Assembly: GCA_030247855.1 (NCBI GenBank)
Contig: JAPDRN010000025.1
Location: 282,701-346,700, forward strand
Reading direction: 5' to 3'
Source of the DNA: Knufia peltigerae
Lineage: Eukaryota; Ascomycota; Eurotiomycetes; Chaetothyriales; Trichomeriaceae
Length of the DNA: 64,000 bases
The stretch's first letter is position 1, and the number at the start of each line of letters is the position of its first letter. The translations under genes and the position numbers were made by a program. Shown piece after piece: positions 52,545 through 63,496 of this stretch. Under the pieces are notes generated by a model. It was not told where the DNA came from, did not search any database, and saw only the letters and a list, made by a program, of their open reading frames with translations.

Positions 52545-55500
52545 TTAACGAGCGTAGCCATTTCCATAAGGTGATGGTGGTAAATGGGAGGTGATGCCAT
52601 TCGTAAGTTTGGCTTGGAGGGGGTATATTCCATTTGCAAGTGGTCCTTGTGTTGTCGATAGCTGCCCTTGAGGGATTCTCACAGAGATGGCTTGCTTCTT
52701 CAGTGGTTGAAGAGCTGCCAAATGAGGATGTCGAAAGACTTGATCTTCGAAATCAGAGTACTAGATGACGAGTCAGTATCTGGGCACTAGATGCGATGGG
52801 GCGGTACGTACCTTGACCCAGAAAAGTTCCTCCATGTTCAGGAACTTGGGTCTCTCCTCCTCTTCCTTCTCCTTCGCTTTTTGAATGGTCGTATTGTATG
52901 CAGTGGCATCGTATTCAAAGGATAGCATGTTCCGGGATACTTTCCACAAACAAAGTCGTTGATTATGTGTTACCGGCCTCTTTTCGAGAGAAGTGTAATT
53001 GCGAAGGTTCAAGTCTTTTGTTGCCAGTAAACCGGCAACCTGAAAATTCGGCACCCAGAGATCATCCGTTGCCACTGGAAAAGACTCAGATGTCAGTTGA
53101 GACGTCTTGACGGTGAAAAGTGGCAGAAACTTTCGTAGCCAGACATCACTCCTAACAGCAGGGTCATTGTTGTCGATCATCAAGGCCGTCATGCTGAGCA
53201 CAATTGGAAGAGCCTCTCTACGGCGTCTTTCATACTCGAGGCGCTGCTGTCGAATGTACTCTTCTTGTCGTCGTTGTCTCTCTTCAAGCTCGCGCTTGAT
53301 ACGTTCTTGCCGTTCCTCCTCTTCTCGTCTCTTTTGTGCTGCCTCCTCTTCGCGTTTCTTTTGAGCTGCCTCCTCTTCCAATTTCCGCTGCGCTGCGGCC
53401 GCTTCCTCTTCTGCTCGTTTACGACGCTCGTTCTCTTCTGCCACTCTGCGTTCTTCCTCGGCCTTTTCAGCTGCAATTCTTTCCTCTTCCAACCTCTTCG
53501 CCTCTGCTGCCTTTCGTATCTCTTCTGCCTGTCTTGCCTCTTCCGCTTTCCTTGCTTCCTCAACCTTTCTTGCCTCTTCTTCGCGTTGTGCTTGTAGCTC
53601 GGCTTCGGTTGGTCCGACATCGACCTCTTCCGTTTTTATCACATTTTCTCGAGGACTTGACAGAACGGGTGATTTATTTGGCGTGGCTTCTTGCTCTGGA
53701 GCCTCGGCGGGGCCGCTTAGATCCTTCGCAACACTAGCGTCGGTGTCCAACGATCGAGACTGGGCTGTACGCCTCTCCTCGACGCTAGGCTTGACTTCGC
53801 GGGATGACTGGGACAGACGGTCGGCTCGTTTTGCAGGTCCAGCTCTTGACTCCTCGGGACTGCTTTCCACCACCGTTCTGCGTTTCTTAACAACGCTTCC
53901 AGTGCTCTCGCCTTGGGTACGAGCTTGGTCGGGAGTGAGACTCTCTCGTGTTCTTTTCAAGGCAGTGCTCGGCCGAGTCTCTGTCTTTACAATAGGCGTA
54001 GATCCATCCTCGTCCGAGGAATGCTCCGTGATGACACTCTTGCCCCGACGGTGTTCCTTCCCGGTGACCAGTCGTCTCCGTCGGTGCGTGCCTTCAGCAT
54101 CGAGGAAAGCAGATTGTGCATCGCTCTGACTTCTGCGCTTCATATGGCCTTGGCGAGGAGTAGACGTAGATTGATCTTGATCGGAAGAAACCGCAACATC
54201 ACTACGTTCTTTCCGGTTAGTTGCATTCTTGCGCCGTTCGAGCGCTTCACCAGACGTTCGATCCCGATCGCCATTGTTGCTCGAAGATTGAGGCGATTTG
54301 TTCGGATTGGTCTTGTGTGTCAAGGTCGGGCTCGAAGATGTACGCTGTTTGCTAGCAACAGGTGAGTGCGAACGCCGGGCGACGCGAGCACGGTGCCTGT
54401 CGCCGTCTCTTGTGGCACGAGGAGACGTGGTCTTCCTTGATTTCCCAGCCGAGTGCTTGTCATATGCATCTTTCAAGATCTCGTACTCCTTCTGCCATTG
54501 TTCGCCTCGGCGTTCGGCGGCAATCTCGTGGTATGTCTTCCCCTTAAGAAGCCTCCTTGTGGGATTGAAACCATCCAACTCCACCAGAAGTTTGACCACT
54601 TCGGGATGCCCCCGTCCGATTGCCGCAAGCATAGGCGTGTTGTGTCCAAGCTTGACATTCTTTACTGGGTCGGGGTCGGGTTCTGCGTTGCCTATCGCCA
54701 ACAGATATTGCAATACCTCCTCGTGTCCAGCCTTTGCCGCAGCTATCAGTGACTCGGTTTCAGCTTTCTGCAGTATGTTGAGAATACTTCCCACTCCCTG
54801 AACATCTCCCTTACCCGCAAGACGAGTCAAATTTTCCTGGGTGTTTGCTTGCCAAAGCAGATCGTTTCTTGTTGATTCGCTACGACCGGTTTTTCGCCGC
54901 CTCGAGGACGGAAAAGCTGGTGGACTTCGAGGACCATTGATTGGAGGTGAATCGCGAGGACTCGCAGCTGAGGCAGCCCGAGAAGAATGTCCGTCACGTG
55001 AGACCTCTGTATGTTCGTTGGATACTCGTCGATGGACTGGTTTGTCTTTTGCTTTTGCTATCAGTGCCCGAATCTCGTCATAGTTCTCGTCGTTCTTATC
55101 GACAAGCTCATACGGTTCTTCGCCCTTAGCGTTACCGCGTCGAGGATTCGCCCCATAGTCCAGAAGCAGTTTGACGACGTCAACGTGCCCATTTTCGATA
55201 GCATCAATCAACGGTGTGTCTCTATCGATGTTCAGCGTGTCAACTTCACAGCCGTTCTCCAACAAGAACTGGACGATGTCTGTAAATCCCGAAAGAGCGG
55301 CAATCTGAAGTGGCGTATTTCCTGCATTGTCTGCTTCGTTCAGATCTTCTGGTCTCTCGGCGAATTTCTGCTTGGCCAATTCCAGATCATTGTTGTTGGC
55401 AGCTCTAGCAAGATAAGTCCTGCCATTCCGATCCTTCAATTTGCGAATAATCGATACAGCTGCTTTGGCCGGTGACATAGTCTCGTGATCGGTCGAGGTA

Positions 55501-56444
55501 AATTTATGCAAAGCAGGGCGGACGCGTCGCGGTGAATCCGACCCGTCTGATGACACGGAACGCCTCCTGTGATCCGCTGAACCACTTCTCTTCGTTTGGA
55601 TGGCGGGGGGACGCCCGCGCTTCTTCCTTTCTACATCGCCAAGAGTGAACTGGGTCGACACGCCACGCCTGTGTTCCTTGCGGTGCGGCGGCGCTGGTGG
55701 TGGTGAAGGTGAAGGTTCTTGGGAAGAGTGGCGAGGATACGTAGCTGACCTCGTTTCGCGCCGCTCGGAAGAGACAGGGTCTACGCCGCTGGAATTGTTC
55801 TTTGTGTGTTGTTTGGGGAGGATGTCGCTCGGGCGACGTCTACGAGTTTGGTTCCTGACCGGTTTCTCTTCGGCATCGTCGGGATCTGCCGACCTTTTCT
55901 CGCGCTTCTTCTTGGATGGCTTCGGGGTCGTCGATGCAATATGGCTGGTTACGTCTGAATCACTACCTTCTTCTGAATGGGGATGTAAGAGGGATGATAA
56001 CGGTGAGCTTTGGCGGCTCGACACGGAAAAGGCGAGTTCGTCGCGAGCGTCGTCAACGCTACGCTTGCGCTTCCTTGATTTATTGTCGCTTTCAGTGGCA
56101 CTTGCTCCATTTAACGTCTTGTCGTCCTTTGATGCCGCATGCCGTACCGAGCCGGCCACGGACGTGTTATCAGCGGTCGATCCTGCAGCGGTCCTTTGTT
56201 TTTCGGGTGACTGAATAAGTGTCTCCGCTTCCGAGTCTCCCTCTGCGTCAGCGTCTGCCACATCCGCCATGGCCTGGTCTACGGTTGGTTCGTTCGCAGC
56301 AGTTTTAGGATCGCATGGGTTCTGTTCTTCAGGCTTTGGTGATTTCGATGCGGACTGAGCTGGGCCTCCATTGGTTGACGAGTGATCAACAGCTTTATCG
56401 GGCGAGGCCTCTTTAGCCACATCTGGACCGACCGGATCGCTCAT
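52545..56444 (-). CDS. HOS4-like ankyrin-repeat protein (Set3 complex)
   Basis: Two exons, 56444-52812 and 52760-52545, with a 51-bp intron (GTACGT..CTAG). The product is 1282 residues. The last exon supplies the 71-residue tail that starts YSDFEDQVFRHPHLAAL, after FWVK. Layout: disordered, charged N-terminus with nuclear-type basic runs (KRKRS, KKKREKR); first ankyrin array at about 348-466 (GNTPLQIAALSGFTDIVQFLL, DTPLIDAIENGHVDVVKLLL); second at about 528-660; Ser/Arg-rich linker; a long Glu/Arg/Lys coiled coil at about 948-1085; and a conserved C-terminal domain. This order matches fungal Hos4, a subunit of the Set3 histone deacetylase complex, acting in the nucleus. An upstream frame beginning with ATG at 56761 overlaps the start by four bases. 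Confidence 0.88.
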
Positions 56445-56902
56445 TGCAGTGTCGGCTTTTTCTTCATTTTGAGTTTGATCATTATTGTCGGCCGTGTTGG
56501 GTGAAACGGGTCACCGTGGTGGGCGAGGTTTGGGTGGGAGGCTGGGAAAAGCGATTGGAAGATTGGGGTGGGCGATGGCGGTGAAGAGGGCGGCGTGGTC
56601 AAGACTGGAAGGGCTACGGTGACCGATGATGGTGTCGGGTAACAGCTGGAATATGATGAAGATGATAGATCGGGTTCTAAGGATGCGCTTGTGGAGGGAA
56701 TGGTGGGCTTTTGATGAATTCGGTTGACTTTGCGGATGAATGAATTGAATTGACTCTGCATCACCAACAAAGACAGCGAAAGACCAGCGAGACCAAATTG
56801 GGTTGGACTCACGTGACCTTGACGCTGGCTGGCTGGGAGGAATACGAGCTAAACGAATGGCCTGTAACTAAGGTTACTTCTGTTAATAGGGTTACTCCGT
56901 AA

Positions 56903-56922
56903 TAATGATGATGATGATGATG
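56903..56922. repeat. (ATG)n microsatellite
   Basis: Six to seven ATG/GAT units followed by CTG-type triplets. Confidence 0.9.
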
Positions 56923-56967
56923 CTGCTACTGCTGCCTCTCGCTAAGGTTATCTACTTGTACTCCGTA

Positions 56968-56988
56968 TCCGTACACCTACTGTACGGA
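56968..56988. repeat. TCCGTACA inverted repeat
   Basis: TCCGTACA (56968-56975) and TGTACGGA (56981-56988) are exact reverse complements with 5 bases between. Confidence 0.7.
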
Positions 56989-57350
56989 GAACAGTTATTG
57001 TCTCAGTCCTCCAACATGCTCTTTCACCCTTATTGTGTCTCTTTTAACTCTTCATCCCCTGTCACTCAACAACTACTGTAGTAACAACACTCTGGTCGAA
57101 GCAACGTAGCTACCTTACCTTAGCTTTCCCTACCTGGGTAGCTGGATCAGGTCTTACGGGCATCTTACTCACCTCCATTATTGTTTCCACCATCCGGTCC
57201 CTCCACTTCATCCGTACAATAGCCTAAGGTAGCTCTCTGGGCCCCCCCTGCTATGATCAGCCATCAATTTCAATTCTAATCTTCCGCTCAAAGTCAATCT
57301 CATTGATTCCCCATTTCAAGACATTAATTTCTAGGTGATCCTTGTAGCTT

Positions 57351-57396
57351 GTACGGATACATATTGTACATAGGGATATCCGTACCTAGGTACGGA
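57351..57396. repeat. Nested GTACGGA palindromes
   Basis: GTACGGATA (57351-57359) pairs with TATCCGTAC (57377-57385). Overlapping it, 57379-57396 reads TCCGTACCTAGGTACGGA, a perfect 18-bp palindrome. Confidence 0.75.
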
Positions 57397-57934
57397 GGAC
57401 CTAAGGTTCTAATTTTCTCTTCCTTTTTTCCCTTTTCCTCTCATTCTTTTCTGGGCGAAGAATGGAGAAGAAGCCTTGCAATGCTTTTTGGGATTGTCCT
57501 CGGTACTCCATATTCCCCTCAACGAATCCTCCTCTAACTCGTACAATTGCATGTGATGCTTAGGTAAGGGTATGAGATTGCAGAACATGCCCTTTTACGT
57601 CAAAAAGGCGTCAGAACTGCTAGAGAATCATCACCTGCGAGCCCTTCACCTAGCCTGCATCATCTTTTCTCTCTTCATTCTCCTAGAAAGAAGAAATGAG
57701 GTAACTAGGTACAGAGTACTGTACAGACACCTTTCTATTGTTTTGTTATTGTTATCATTTTATCATTTTGTTTCTTTGGATTCATGAAGACCGCCTTAGA
57801 CCTTCAGACCCACGCCGAAACCTTTCCCCCCCCCAAACAGCCCTTTCAAACTCGTTTTATAATTTTGCTTTGTTTTTCAAAAGGTTACACCGTTCCTTGT
57901 GAATTTGACGACGTATGGACATTTTGCAACAAAA

Positions 57935-58948
57935 ATGCTAGACCTGATCATATGGTGTACAAGATCATTCTACATTCTAAGCACTGTCACAATCATTGCT
58001 GTTCGTCTAATACCTGATCTCAAAGATCGATTTTTATTTTACGGAGCGAGAGATGTTCAAGATCACACGTACCCTAGACATCATCAACACCACCAACACC
58101 ACCACAACCAACAACAACAACCTCCTTCTCTATTGTCTCAACTTCTAGACCATGTCAAAACCTGGAAAGTACCTCATTCATGGTTCATTCATTTCTATAT
58201 TTTGTCACTGTTGTTATCGACAATATCCATCGTCATGATCATCATAACCACCACCACCACTACCTTGTCATCCAGTTCCCATCTCAACATCTTCACCTCA
58301 ACGACAACAAACACATCACCTCTACTCTGTTCCTTTTTGATGTTCATTCAATCAAGCCGTCGATTACTCGAATGTTTTTTCCTCACAACAACAAAAAGTA
58401 CCTCTCGAATGTGGATAGGTCATTATTTTATCGGATTGGCTTTTTACTTTTTTATAAACCTTGCAATTTATGTCGAGTACCTGGCTTTTAATGCTGTGGA
58501 CGAGAACGAGAACAAGAACAAGAACCGAGACAATCAGACATCACCATCAGGAAAGACTTCGACGGCGTACCTCAAGTTCATCTACATATTACTTTTTGTT
58601 TATTGTTCTTACAAACAAAACGTCTACCATCGATATTTGTCAAGCCTGAAAAAATATACACTCCCGGACAAAAATCCTTTCCAAAAGTTGGTAGCACCTC
58701 ACTATACGGCAGAATGTGGAATTTATCTTTCTCTGGTCCTCCTTGAAACAACAAAAATAAAACCAGACGGGTATCATGGCAACCACGTCAATATCAATGT
58801 CAACTGGTCGTTGATTTGTGCCTTACTGTTTGTCATGGTCAATCTCGGTGTCACCGCAGATGGGACTCGAACATGGATGATGACGAAATTTCCAGAAAGA
58901 CGAAAAGAAGTCGAAACTCGATGGCGAATGATTCCACCTTTTTGGTAG
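57935..58948 (+). CDS. DFG10: Polyprenol reductase (SRD5A3/DFG10 type)
   Basis: Single exon, 337 residues from the ATG at 57935 (AAAAATG). Membrane protein with about six hydrophobic segments. RRLLECFF near residue 141 and the C-terminal third match the steroid-5-alpha-reductase C-terminal domain of the SRD5A3 group: KYTLPDKNPFQKLVAPHYTAE near 245-265, then VTADGTRTWM near 307-316 and the final WRMIPPFW. These enzymes sit in the ER and act in conversion of polyprenol to dolichol, needed for protein N-glycosylation. Odd: a His/Gln run (HHQHHQHHHNQQQQ, about 49-62) and Thr/Ser runs (about 104-130) interrupt the N-terminal half, and the codons are more AT-rich than in neighbours. The conserved C-terminal residues are intact. 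Confidence 0.9.
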   Translation: MLDLIIWCTRSFYILSTVTIIAVRLIPDLKDRFLFYGARDVQDHTYPRHHQHHQHHHNQQQQPPSLLSQLLDHVKTWKVPHSWFIHFYILSLLLSTISIVMIIITTTTTTLSSSSHLNIFTSTTTNTSPLLCSFLMFIQSSRRLLECFFLTTTKSTSRMWIGHYFIGLAFYFFINLAIYVEYLAFNAVDENENKNKNRDNQTSPSGKTSTAYLKFIYILLFVYCSYKQNVYHRYLSSLKKYTLPDKNPFQKLVAPHYTAECGIYLSLVLLETTKIKPDGYHGNHVNINVNWSLICALLFVMVNLGVTADGTRTWMMTKFPERRKEVETRWRMIPPFW

Positions 58949-59334
58949 TAGCAATATCAGCAGTAGTAGGATCGAGTAGACACGTCGGTCGTTGAGGGTA
59001 CTTTTTAATCTACCTTCCTCCCGGACTACTGAGTAAGAAAACATCAAAAGCATGTCGATGTTAGGGAAACCCTCAACCCATCTCATTTTCCAAACCAGCT
59101 TCATTCTTCATGTTTTCACCGTTTTTCGGCCATTTGCTTCTTCTTTTGGCATGCTATATGTGATTGATGAGTGTCTGATGTTCGGATCTATTCATTATTT
59201 TTTCTGTCGCCCTCGTGTCTATTCAACCACACATTCTCATTATTTCTATTCCAGAACCAACAAAAGCCATCGTCCTTTTCCCAGCAGCTACTTGTCCTTT
59301 ATGTTCGCCTACTTGGTGAGGGTCAAAAATGTCT
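58949..59334. other. Convergent 3' spacer
   Basis: T-rich spacer between converging gene ends; no gene seen. Confidence 0.55.
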
Positions 59335-61236
59335 CTATGATGGTGTCTCGTCAACCGAGCCTTCTCCTTTCTCGGTGGGTTTGGCATCCACAGACTCCTT
59401 TTCCTTCGCATGCTGCTCGACCTTGGTGTCTTCATCGTCGCCCTCGACGCCATCCTTTGTCTCTTTCACCGCCGCCTTGACCTCTTCCCTAAACTTCCGT
59501 CTCTCCTCGAGTTTGGCCTCCTTTCTCAATTCACGGTCGACTTCCTTCTCCTCTTCCTTGCGTCGCCTCTCCTCGTACACCTCCTCCATCCACGCCGGCA
59601 ATTCCACCACGGCTTTCTCGGCGTCCTTCTTGTGGACCAGCAGGTAATCCTGCAAATCTGCCGGCGAGAAGTCGTGGTCGGGGATCAGGTCCGCAAACCT
59701 TCTCGCCAACTCGTAGAGGCGTGCAGTGTCGGCCGCCGCGGGTGTGCCGCCCGGCTGCACCTTCTTCTCACCACCTTCTTCCTGGGTCTGAATGTGACCC
59801 GCGCTCGGCATGTCGACGTACATCCGCAGGAAGATCTCCTCGGCCTGCTTCTTCGAGGCATTCTTGAAGCCCACTCGTACGCTGATTCTCCCTGCACGAA
59901 CGAGAGCATCGTCCAAGTCATGAGGTTTATTGGTCGTCTGATCACAATTGTTAGCCGAATGAGTTTGATTATAAGAGTCGTTTTAAAATCTCACCATGAT
60001 GAGTATGTGTCCCTCTGGAGCAGCAACTCCGTCAATCGCATTCAAGAGCCCACTCAAGGTGACACGACTCGTGGTGGCCGATGCGTCGTCGTCGTCACTG
60101 TCAAGGTCGAGGTCATTACTATTTTCCTTCTTTTTTGCCACTGCACCCTCTGGCAACTTTGCCCTTGCGCCTCGCCGACGTCGAGAGGTCGTATTTTTGC
60201 CTTTGCGGCTCAGTCCTGCTGTGTCGATGTCCTCCAGCAGCAACAACGACCGGCCAGGCAACTGATTCAATAACGACACCAGATCCGAATCTGTGAGATT
60301 GTGATCAAGCAACGTCAGATTGTACACATCGAGATTGAACTTGCTCGCCATGGCCAAAGCGAAGGACGTCTTTCCCACACCCGGCGGTCCATGGAACAGG
60401 TAGCCTCTGCGATAGGGGATACCATGGCTCGCATAAAAGTTCATAGTCGTTTCGTCCATGTACTCTTCCACATCGGCAAGCACCTGTTCCTTTTGACCTG
60501 CGTCGAGGATGACCGTGTCCAGCGCACGACGGGGTTTGCTGGTCAATCGTGACCAAGTCGAGCGGCCACCATAGCCGCCGTCATAGGGACGACGAATGAT
60601 GGTGAGAGACCGCTCTTTCTCCTTGTTCATGCGGTAGATGTTCTCGAGGAATTCCTTGATTGGGGTGGTCGAGCGTCCCAGGCACGACACACTGAGCACT
60701 TCAATGCGGGAGTACCGGTTGCCCGCGTAGGTGTGACCCTCGCCATACTTGCGGGACACGTAGAACAGGCGGCGTTGGTATATGAACAGTTGCACGCCCT
60801 GGCCCTGCTCGTACTTGATCTTGGGGTCGGTGGTGCGGCGAGCCGACTCTTCGACGTCCATCTCATGGGGTGCACGGCGGCGGCGTCCCGGCATGAAGTC
60901 GTGAGGGGTGTTGAGGGTGGCATTGAGCAATTGATCGGCGCGCAGAGTACGCGTCTCTGCGATGTACGTGCTCAGGTAGTTGAAAAGGTCTTCGTCTGAT
61001 GAGACCGTGACGGTGGAGACCAGAAGAGACGAGAAACGCTGCCAGAGGGTCTGCAGGCGTGTGACAGGACCGAAGTAATATAAGGCCAGCAAGATTCCTA
61101 CAAAGCGGAAGAGGGCAGGATGTTTGTCGAGCAATGGTCGAGCGCTGGGAAAGAAGGTGGTGATGATGTACTCGGGGAGTTCAATGAGGCTGTTGGTGCC
61201 TGTGGCGGCGGTGCGGCGAATACGTTGAATATCCAT
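59335..61236 (-). CDS. BCS1-like AAA ATPase
   Basis: Two exons, 61236-59995 and 59937-59335, with a 57-bp intron (GTGAGA..ATCAG). The product is 614 residues. An N-terminal membrane segment (about 42-57) and a BCS1_N domain (about 60-250) are followed by an AAA module. Walker A is GPPGVGKT (283-290), Walker B is LLLLEDIDTA (331-340), the sensor region runs from LLNAIDGVAAPEGHILIM into TTNKPHDLDDALVRAGR, and an arginine finger is plausible in that last block. A charged insert (KNTTSRRRRGARAK.., about 346-383) splits the ATPase core, as in many fungal paralogues. The C-terminus is a Glu/Lys-rich coiled coil. True Bcs1 inserts the Rieske protein into mitochondrial complex III; this longer paralogue group is of unknown function, probably mitochondrial. 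Confidence 0.9.
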
Positions 61237-62500
61237 ACTGATGAATACCTGGCGCGGATACAAACTTGTGTAGAAGTCAAGACGAGGAGGAAGGTTTTTG
61301 GAAATGAGACTCGCTATTTGGAATCTGTGACCGAAAACAGGAGCTCTCTATGTCAACGTTGCACGGTCTGGCTGATGAAGCAAGCGGGTTGATGCAGCAC
61401 AAAAGTCGGTGCACGGCGGCAGTAACAATGATGGTTTTCGTGGCACGGCGTCTTCTTTCTGTCTGTGAATAACTCTGTGCGATCTAATTGGGAGAAACAA
61501 TTGAAGCAAGGAAAAAGAGTCTCTATGACTTCTGGCTTTTGACCCTGTGGCTGGAAAAACAGACCGCTTATATGAAGTTTTGGAAGCTGTGTGTGTGTGT
61601 GATCACAATCCCAGGTAGCCATGATCCAGCACTGCAGGACGGGTCAATTCCAGGTGCATGATACCTTGCCTCTTCGGCTGAGATACATGCAGGGTTTTGC
61701 AGGGATGCGTGCGGCGGACAGGCAGACCGGTATGAGAAAATCGTCGAGGCTCAGGCTACGATTGGATATCGAGGTCGAGGAGGAGTAGTTGAGACTTGTT
61801 AATTGGGCCAGACACAGAGACCCAGAATCAGGCTGACACGCGATTTCATGGAGCATTGTGCCATGTTCGAGATGGTGGCAAAAAGCGATGACATGGGGGT
61901 AGGATATAGTGTGTTTTTAATAAGAAGGAATCACCCGATCTCTGGGTACGAGGAGGCAGTACTCTTAATAGGTAAGGACCATTGATACAGAGGATGAATA
62001 TGAAGATATACACGTGCATATTAGTATGAGGGTGTGAAGTTGGGACTAATAATATATTAAACATTCCTAGGTAGACCACCAAGTTCAGTACCAGACATCT
62101 CTCTCTTGGTGACATGATCAACAGAATCAATTACAGAAGAGATACAGGGGCACTTACACCTAGAATGATACTCCATTTGTTATACAAGAGTCCACGAGAT
62201 ATAATAATTACGAGCATCATAAGAAAAGAGATGATCATATATAGTTGATATCTGACGTCACTCACAAAAGAACAGCAAACAATTCAATCAAAGTGTCATC
62301 TGCTCGTACCTCTACGCAATACGCAATACATACGAATCTTTCGTTGAGCTGCCCTTTGTTTCTTTGCCTCTTTTCACCTGTACATACAATCAGTAACCTC
62401 TCACCTTCTTTTTTCCCCTTTACTTTTCCTCCCTCTAGTCCTGGCAAAGCAATGTCTATTATCTGTTGACACGATCTCCATCCTCCTTCGCACCTCCGAA
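61237..62500. promoter_or_regulatory. Divergent promoter, BCS1-like and FIT-like
   Basis: 1.26-kb shared 5' region. GT repeats lie near 61590-61600, and a pyrimidine-rich tract at about 62340-62440 lies directly before the FIT-like start, typical of a fungal transcription start zone. No gene seen. Confidence 0.5.
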
Positions 62501-63496
62501 ATGCCAACGGTCCAGCGTAACGGGCGCGCAGCAGCCGCACCACCAGAAACAAAGTCCTCTCCTCCCTCGCGCATCGACTCTTCCTTCGCAATGCCCACGA
62601 CAAGAGAACGTCCCTCCACGTACCTCCTCCTGGTCTATCCATTGATCCTTGCTCTCGGGTCCGCCTATTCCATCCTGTCGCCGATCGCGTCTGGTCCCCC
62701 CGTGGCTCCATTGGCACCGGGTGTGACTGCGGATGTCCACGCACCCTCGATACCGAATCAAAACTATTTCTCCGGTAAAGGCAACATCTTCAACATCTAC
62801 TTTGTGAAAAGGGGCTGGTTTTGGACGTCCCTGGCTTTGCTGCTCTTACAACTCACCACCCGACCGGCCCCAACCCTCCGAGGCAAGCATTACGCCCAAG
62901 TGGCGCTGCGATACTGCCTCGCGACGCTGTCCTGGGTCCTGACGACGCAATGGTTCTTCGGCCCGGCACTCATCGACCGGAGCTTCACCATCACCGGAGG
63001 TCACTGTGAACCCCACATCATGAACACCAACGGCCTGAAGGAGGCCATCGACATGACCACCATCTCCTCGGGCCCCGTGTGCAAGGCCGCCGGGGGTCGC
63101 TGGAGGGGTGGCCACGACATCTCCGGCCACGTCTTCATCCTCGTCCTCTCCTCGGCCCTGCTCCTCTACGAACTCTCCATTTCCGATCGCCACTCGTCAC
63201 ACCCCCACGTCTCCCCCAAGGCCGCGGCCGCGGTCGCCCACGACATGACGGAAGAGGAACGCAAGGCCGTAGGGGGGTGGGAATCCGAAACGGCGGCAAA
63301 ACTACGGATATGGTCGCGATATTTGGTCTATGGCGTCGTGGTGTTGGATTTCTGGATGCTGATGATGACCGCCATCTGGTTCCACACGTGGCTGGAGAAG
63401 CTCAGTGGTCTGTTGATCGCAGGTCTCACCCTGTACGGTCTCTATTTCGTTGGGGATCATGTTCCGCAGTGGAGGCAGATTGTCGGGGGGTTATGA
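62501..63496 (+). CDS. FIT/SCS3-family lipid-droplet protein
   Basis: Single exon, 331 residues; ATG at 62591 is an alternative start. About six transmembrane segments. The family signature of FIT proteins (PF10261; yeast Scs3 and Yft2) is clear: GGHDISGH (203-210) followed by VFILVLSS, and a second conserved His in AIWFHTW (His295). His210 and His295 correspond to the two catalytic histidines of human FIT2, which is an acyl-CoA diphosphatase of the ER needed for lipid-droplet budding. FTITGGHCE near 172-179 is the usual lumenal block. The length is normal for the fungal members. Confidence 0.92.
   Translation: MPTVQRNGRAAAAPPETKSSPPSRIDSSFAMPTTRERPSTYLLLVYPLILALGSAYSILSPIASGPPVAPLAPGVTADVHAPSIPNQNYFSGKGNIFNIYFVKRGWFWTSLALLLLQLTTRPAPTLRGKHYAQVALRYCLATLSWVLTTQWFFGPALIDRSFTITGGHCEPHIMNTNGLKEAIDMTTISSGPVCKAAGGRWRGGHDISGHVFILVLSSALLLYELSISDRHSSHPHVSPKAAAAVAHDMTEEERKAVGGWESETAAKLRIWSRYLVYGVVVLDFWMLMMTAIWFHTWLEKLSGLLIAGLTLYGLYFVGDHVPQWRQIVGGL

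Larger units (their letters stand above)
56445..57934. promoter_or_regulatory. Divergent promoter rich in short repeats
   Basis: 1.49-kb shared 5' region of the HOS4-like gene (minus) and the polyprenol reductase (plus). It contains five CTAAGGT copies (56868, 56942, 57117 on the other strand, 57224, 57401), many TCCGTAC/GTACGGA motifs with three inverted pairs, an ATG triplet run at 56903-56922 and T-rich DNA near 57415. No gene within. Confidence 0.65.
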
